Shown: positions 62,689-64,000 of the stretch, in pieces
How the letters are laid out: every line of letters starts with the position of its first letter
How positions within the stretch are numbered: the stretch's first letter is position 1
Assembly: GCF_000236165.1 (NCBI RefSeq)
Contig: NZ_CM001373.1
Coordinates: 2,488,500 to 2,552,499, forward strand
Source: Fluoribacter dumoffii NY 23
GTDB lineage: Bacteria > Pseudomonadota > Gammaproteobacteria > Legionellales > Legionellaceae
DNA: 64,000 nucleotides
Reading direction: 5' to 3'
Made by a program: the position numbers and the translations under genes
Notes under the pieces: generated by a model
The model's input: the letters and a program-made list of their open reading frames with translations, nothing else
What the model was told of the DNA's origin: nothing
The model's database searches: none

Positions 62689-64000
62689 ATGCATGATTTG
62701 ACTCCTCATATTTATTCTTCTTCATATTTGCAATTACCACCCAGTTTTTATGAGGTAGTAGCCCCTACCCCAATTGAAAACCCCTCTTTAGTCAAATTCA
62801 ATCAGGAATTGGCAGCTTATCTTGCAGTCCCTGACTCTACTTCTGCTTGTGAACATAAACTTTTAACTTTTTATGCCGGGAATACAGTCCCGCCACACCT
62901 TAAAAGTATTGCCTTAGCTTATGCGGGCCATCAGTTTGGATACTATGTCCCTCTTTTGGGGGATGGACGCGCTGTATTACTTGGGGAAATTCGCAGCCCC
63001 GATGGAAAATGCTGGGATATACAATTAAAGGGATCTGGAAAAACACGGTTTTCACGAATGGGCGACGGCCGCGCACCCCTTTCGGCTGTTTTGAGGGAAT
63101 ATCTGATAAGCGAGGCAATGCATGGCTTAAACATTCCAACAACCCGTTGTCTGGCTGCAATCGCTAGCACAGAAACCATCTACCGCCAAGAAGGGCCTGT
63201 ACCCTTAGGCGTGTTAACACGTGTGGCGGCCAGCAGTTTAAGAGTCGGTTCCTTCGAATATGCTGCCGCCCAAAAAGACAATCATCTGTTAAAGTCCCTG
63301 GCAGACTATGCTCTTCAACGCCATTATCCTGACATTTTAGCGTACGAAAGCCCCTACCTCGAATTTTTTCAAAAAGTAGTGGACCGTCAAGCTTTTCTCA
63401 TCGCAGAATGGATGGGCGTAGGATTTATTCACGGAGTCATGAATACGGATAATATGACTATTTCTGGCGAGACCATTGACTTTGGACCCTGTGCCTTCAT
63501 GGATGAATTTGATTTAGGCAGCGTATTTAACTCCATCGATGTAAATGGACGCTATGCATTTGGAAATCAAGCCTCTATAGCCAAGTGGAACTTGGCACAG
63601 TTTAGTCAGACCTTATTGAATTTAGTGCAAGAAAAGGAATCATTACACAAATTGCAAGAAATTCTCGACTCTTTTAACACCAGCTTCTCTCAATACTGGA
63701 ATACTAAGATACGAGAAAAAATGGGATTATTTAAGGAAACAAAGCAAACCTTTTCCTTAGTAAAGGATTTTATTATGTTACTGCAGCAATTTAAGCCTGA
63801 TTATACAAATACTTTTCGCCTCCTGGGTAAAGCTGTAGATTGTGAAAAGAGTCAGCGGGATCTAAGCAAATTATTGGGAAATCAGCCCTTGAGTGTGCAG
63901 TGGGTTAATGATTGGTTAAATTGTGTGAAACACCAAAACATGGATGCTATGGAAATAAAATCCAGGATGAATCAGGTGAATCCTGCTTATATCCCACGAA
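62689..64000 (+). CDS. selO: SelO (YdiU) protein adenylyltransferase, N-terminal part
   Basis: The gene runs off the window end; about 437 residues are visible and are in frame throughout from ATG 62689. Landmarks: AGHQFGYYVPLLGDGRAVLLGE, the kinase-like loop SGKTRFSRMGDGRAPL, LREYLISEAMHGLNIPTTR, GFIHGVMNTDNMTISGETIDFGPCAFMD (catalytic-type D...DFG) and SVFNSIDVNGRYAF. SelO is a pseudokinase-fold enzyme that transfers AMP to proteins and is linked to redox homeostasis. It follows the 215-aa unknown gene after 19 bases. Confidence 0.94.
   Translation, partial: MHDLTPHIYSSSYLQLPPSFYEVVAPTPIENPSLVKFNQELAAYLAVPDSTSACEHKLLTFYAGNTVPPHLKSIALAYAGHQFGYYVPLLGDGRAVLLGEIRSPDGKCWDIQLKGSGKTRFSRMGDGRAPLSAVLREYLISEAMHGLNIPTTRCLAAIASTETIYRQEGPVPLGVLTRVAASSLRVGSFEYAAAQKDNHLLKSLADYALQRHYPDILAYESPYLEFFQKVVDRQAFLIAEWMGVGFIHGVMNTDNMTISGETIDFGPCAFMDEFDLGSVFNSIDVNGRYAFGNQASIAKWNLAQFSQTLLNLVQEKESLHKLQEILDSFNTSFSQYWNTKIREKMGLFKETKQTFSLVKDFIMLLQQFKPDYTNTFRLLGKAVDCEKSQRDLSKLLGNQPLSVQWVNDWLNCVKHQNMDAMEIKSRMNQVNPAYIPR

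Noticed and set aside
1..64000. CRISPR array, insertion sequence, integrase or prophage
   Set aside because: No repeat-spacer pattern, terminal inverted repeats with transposase or phage gene was seen in the window.

Overview
The window looks like a chromosomal segment of a Legionella-type gammaproteobacterium. This is inferred from the overall gene set, not from a marker gene: AT-rich DNA, class I PHA synthase, Kdp system, 6S RNA, several large soluble proteins resembling no metabolic family, and two proteins with eukaryote-directed enzyme folds (OTU-like and transglutaminase-like). The XYP-type cyclodipeptide synthase is of a kind I recall from Legionella (Fluoribacter) dumoffii and Rickettsiella. 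No insertion sequence, phage, integrase or CRISPR array is visible.

Layout. 1-6.0 kb: the end of hypD, hypE, and a complete bidirectional group 3b [NiFe]-hydrogenase (hydBGDA order) with its maturation protease, closed by a terminator. 6-15.4 kb: single genes, including a small HTH protein, GNAT, ArsC-like protein, PHA synthase, cytochrome c5-like protein, a shikimate-kinase-fold/LuxR-HTH fusion, family 4 uracil-DNA glycosylase, a 465-aa unknown and a LicD-type transferase. 15.5-18.8 kb: an ABC-F protein with a possible leader peptide, followed by a half-size ABC exporter. 19-26 kb: secreted and envelope proteins, a dicarboxylate/amino-acid symporter, NagZ, tRNA-Ser(GGA) and a CAP-domain protein. 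26.3-36.4 kb: 6S RNA, a 35-aa membrane ORF, kdpFABC and a KdpD without kinase domains, then the three-gene proton-translocating transhydrogenase. 36.7-46.3 kb: RF3, Tag, the glutathione-dependent formaldehyde detoxification pair, YheT hydrolase, a Tgl-like protein, a YqjD/YqjE-type trio and a duplicated-domain unknown. 46.4-50.3 kb: DUF3775, DUF72, then CoA-transferase / CitE-like lyase / MaoC hydratase, matching the itaconate degradation set. 50.4-64 kb: an unknown with effector-like features, class 3 aldehyde dehydrogenase, a hybrid sensor kinase, the cyclodipeptide synthase divergent from an OTU-like protein, DUF1810, an ArsR-regulated Old Yellow Enzyme, an M20 peptidase, an unknown and the start of selO.

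How it fits together. The hydrogenase (NADPH/H2) and the transhydrogenase (NADH/NADPH) both serve pyridine-nucleotide redox balance. The itaconate set would convert a macrophage antimicrobial metabolite to acetyl-CoA and pyruvate. The formaldehyde pair, the ArsR/OYE pair and the ALDH handle electrophiles. The strongest candidates for something little described are the CDPS/OTU divergent pair, the Tgl-like protein, the kinase-LuxR fusion and the ABC-F leader. All functions are read from sequence and memory of families; no search was run.
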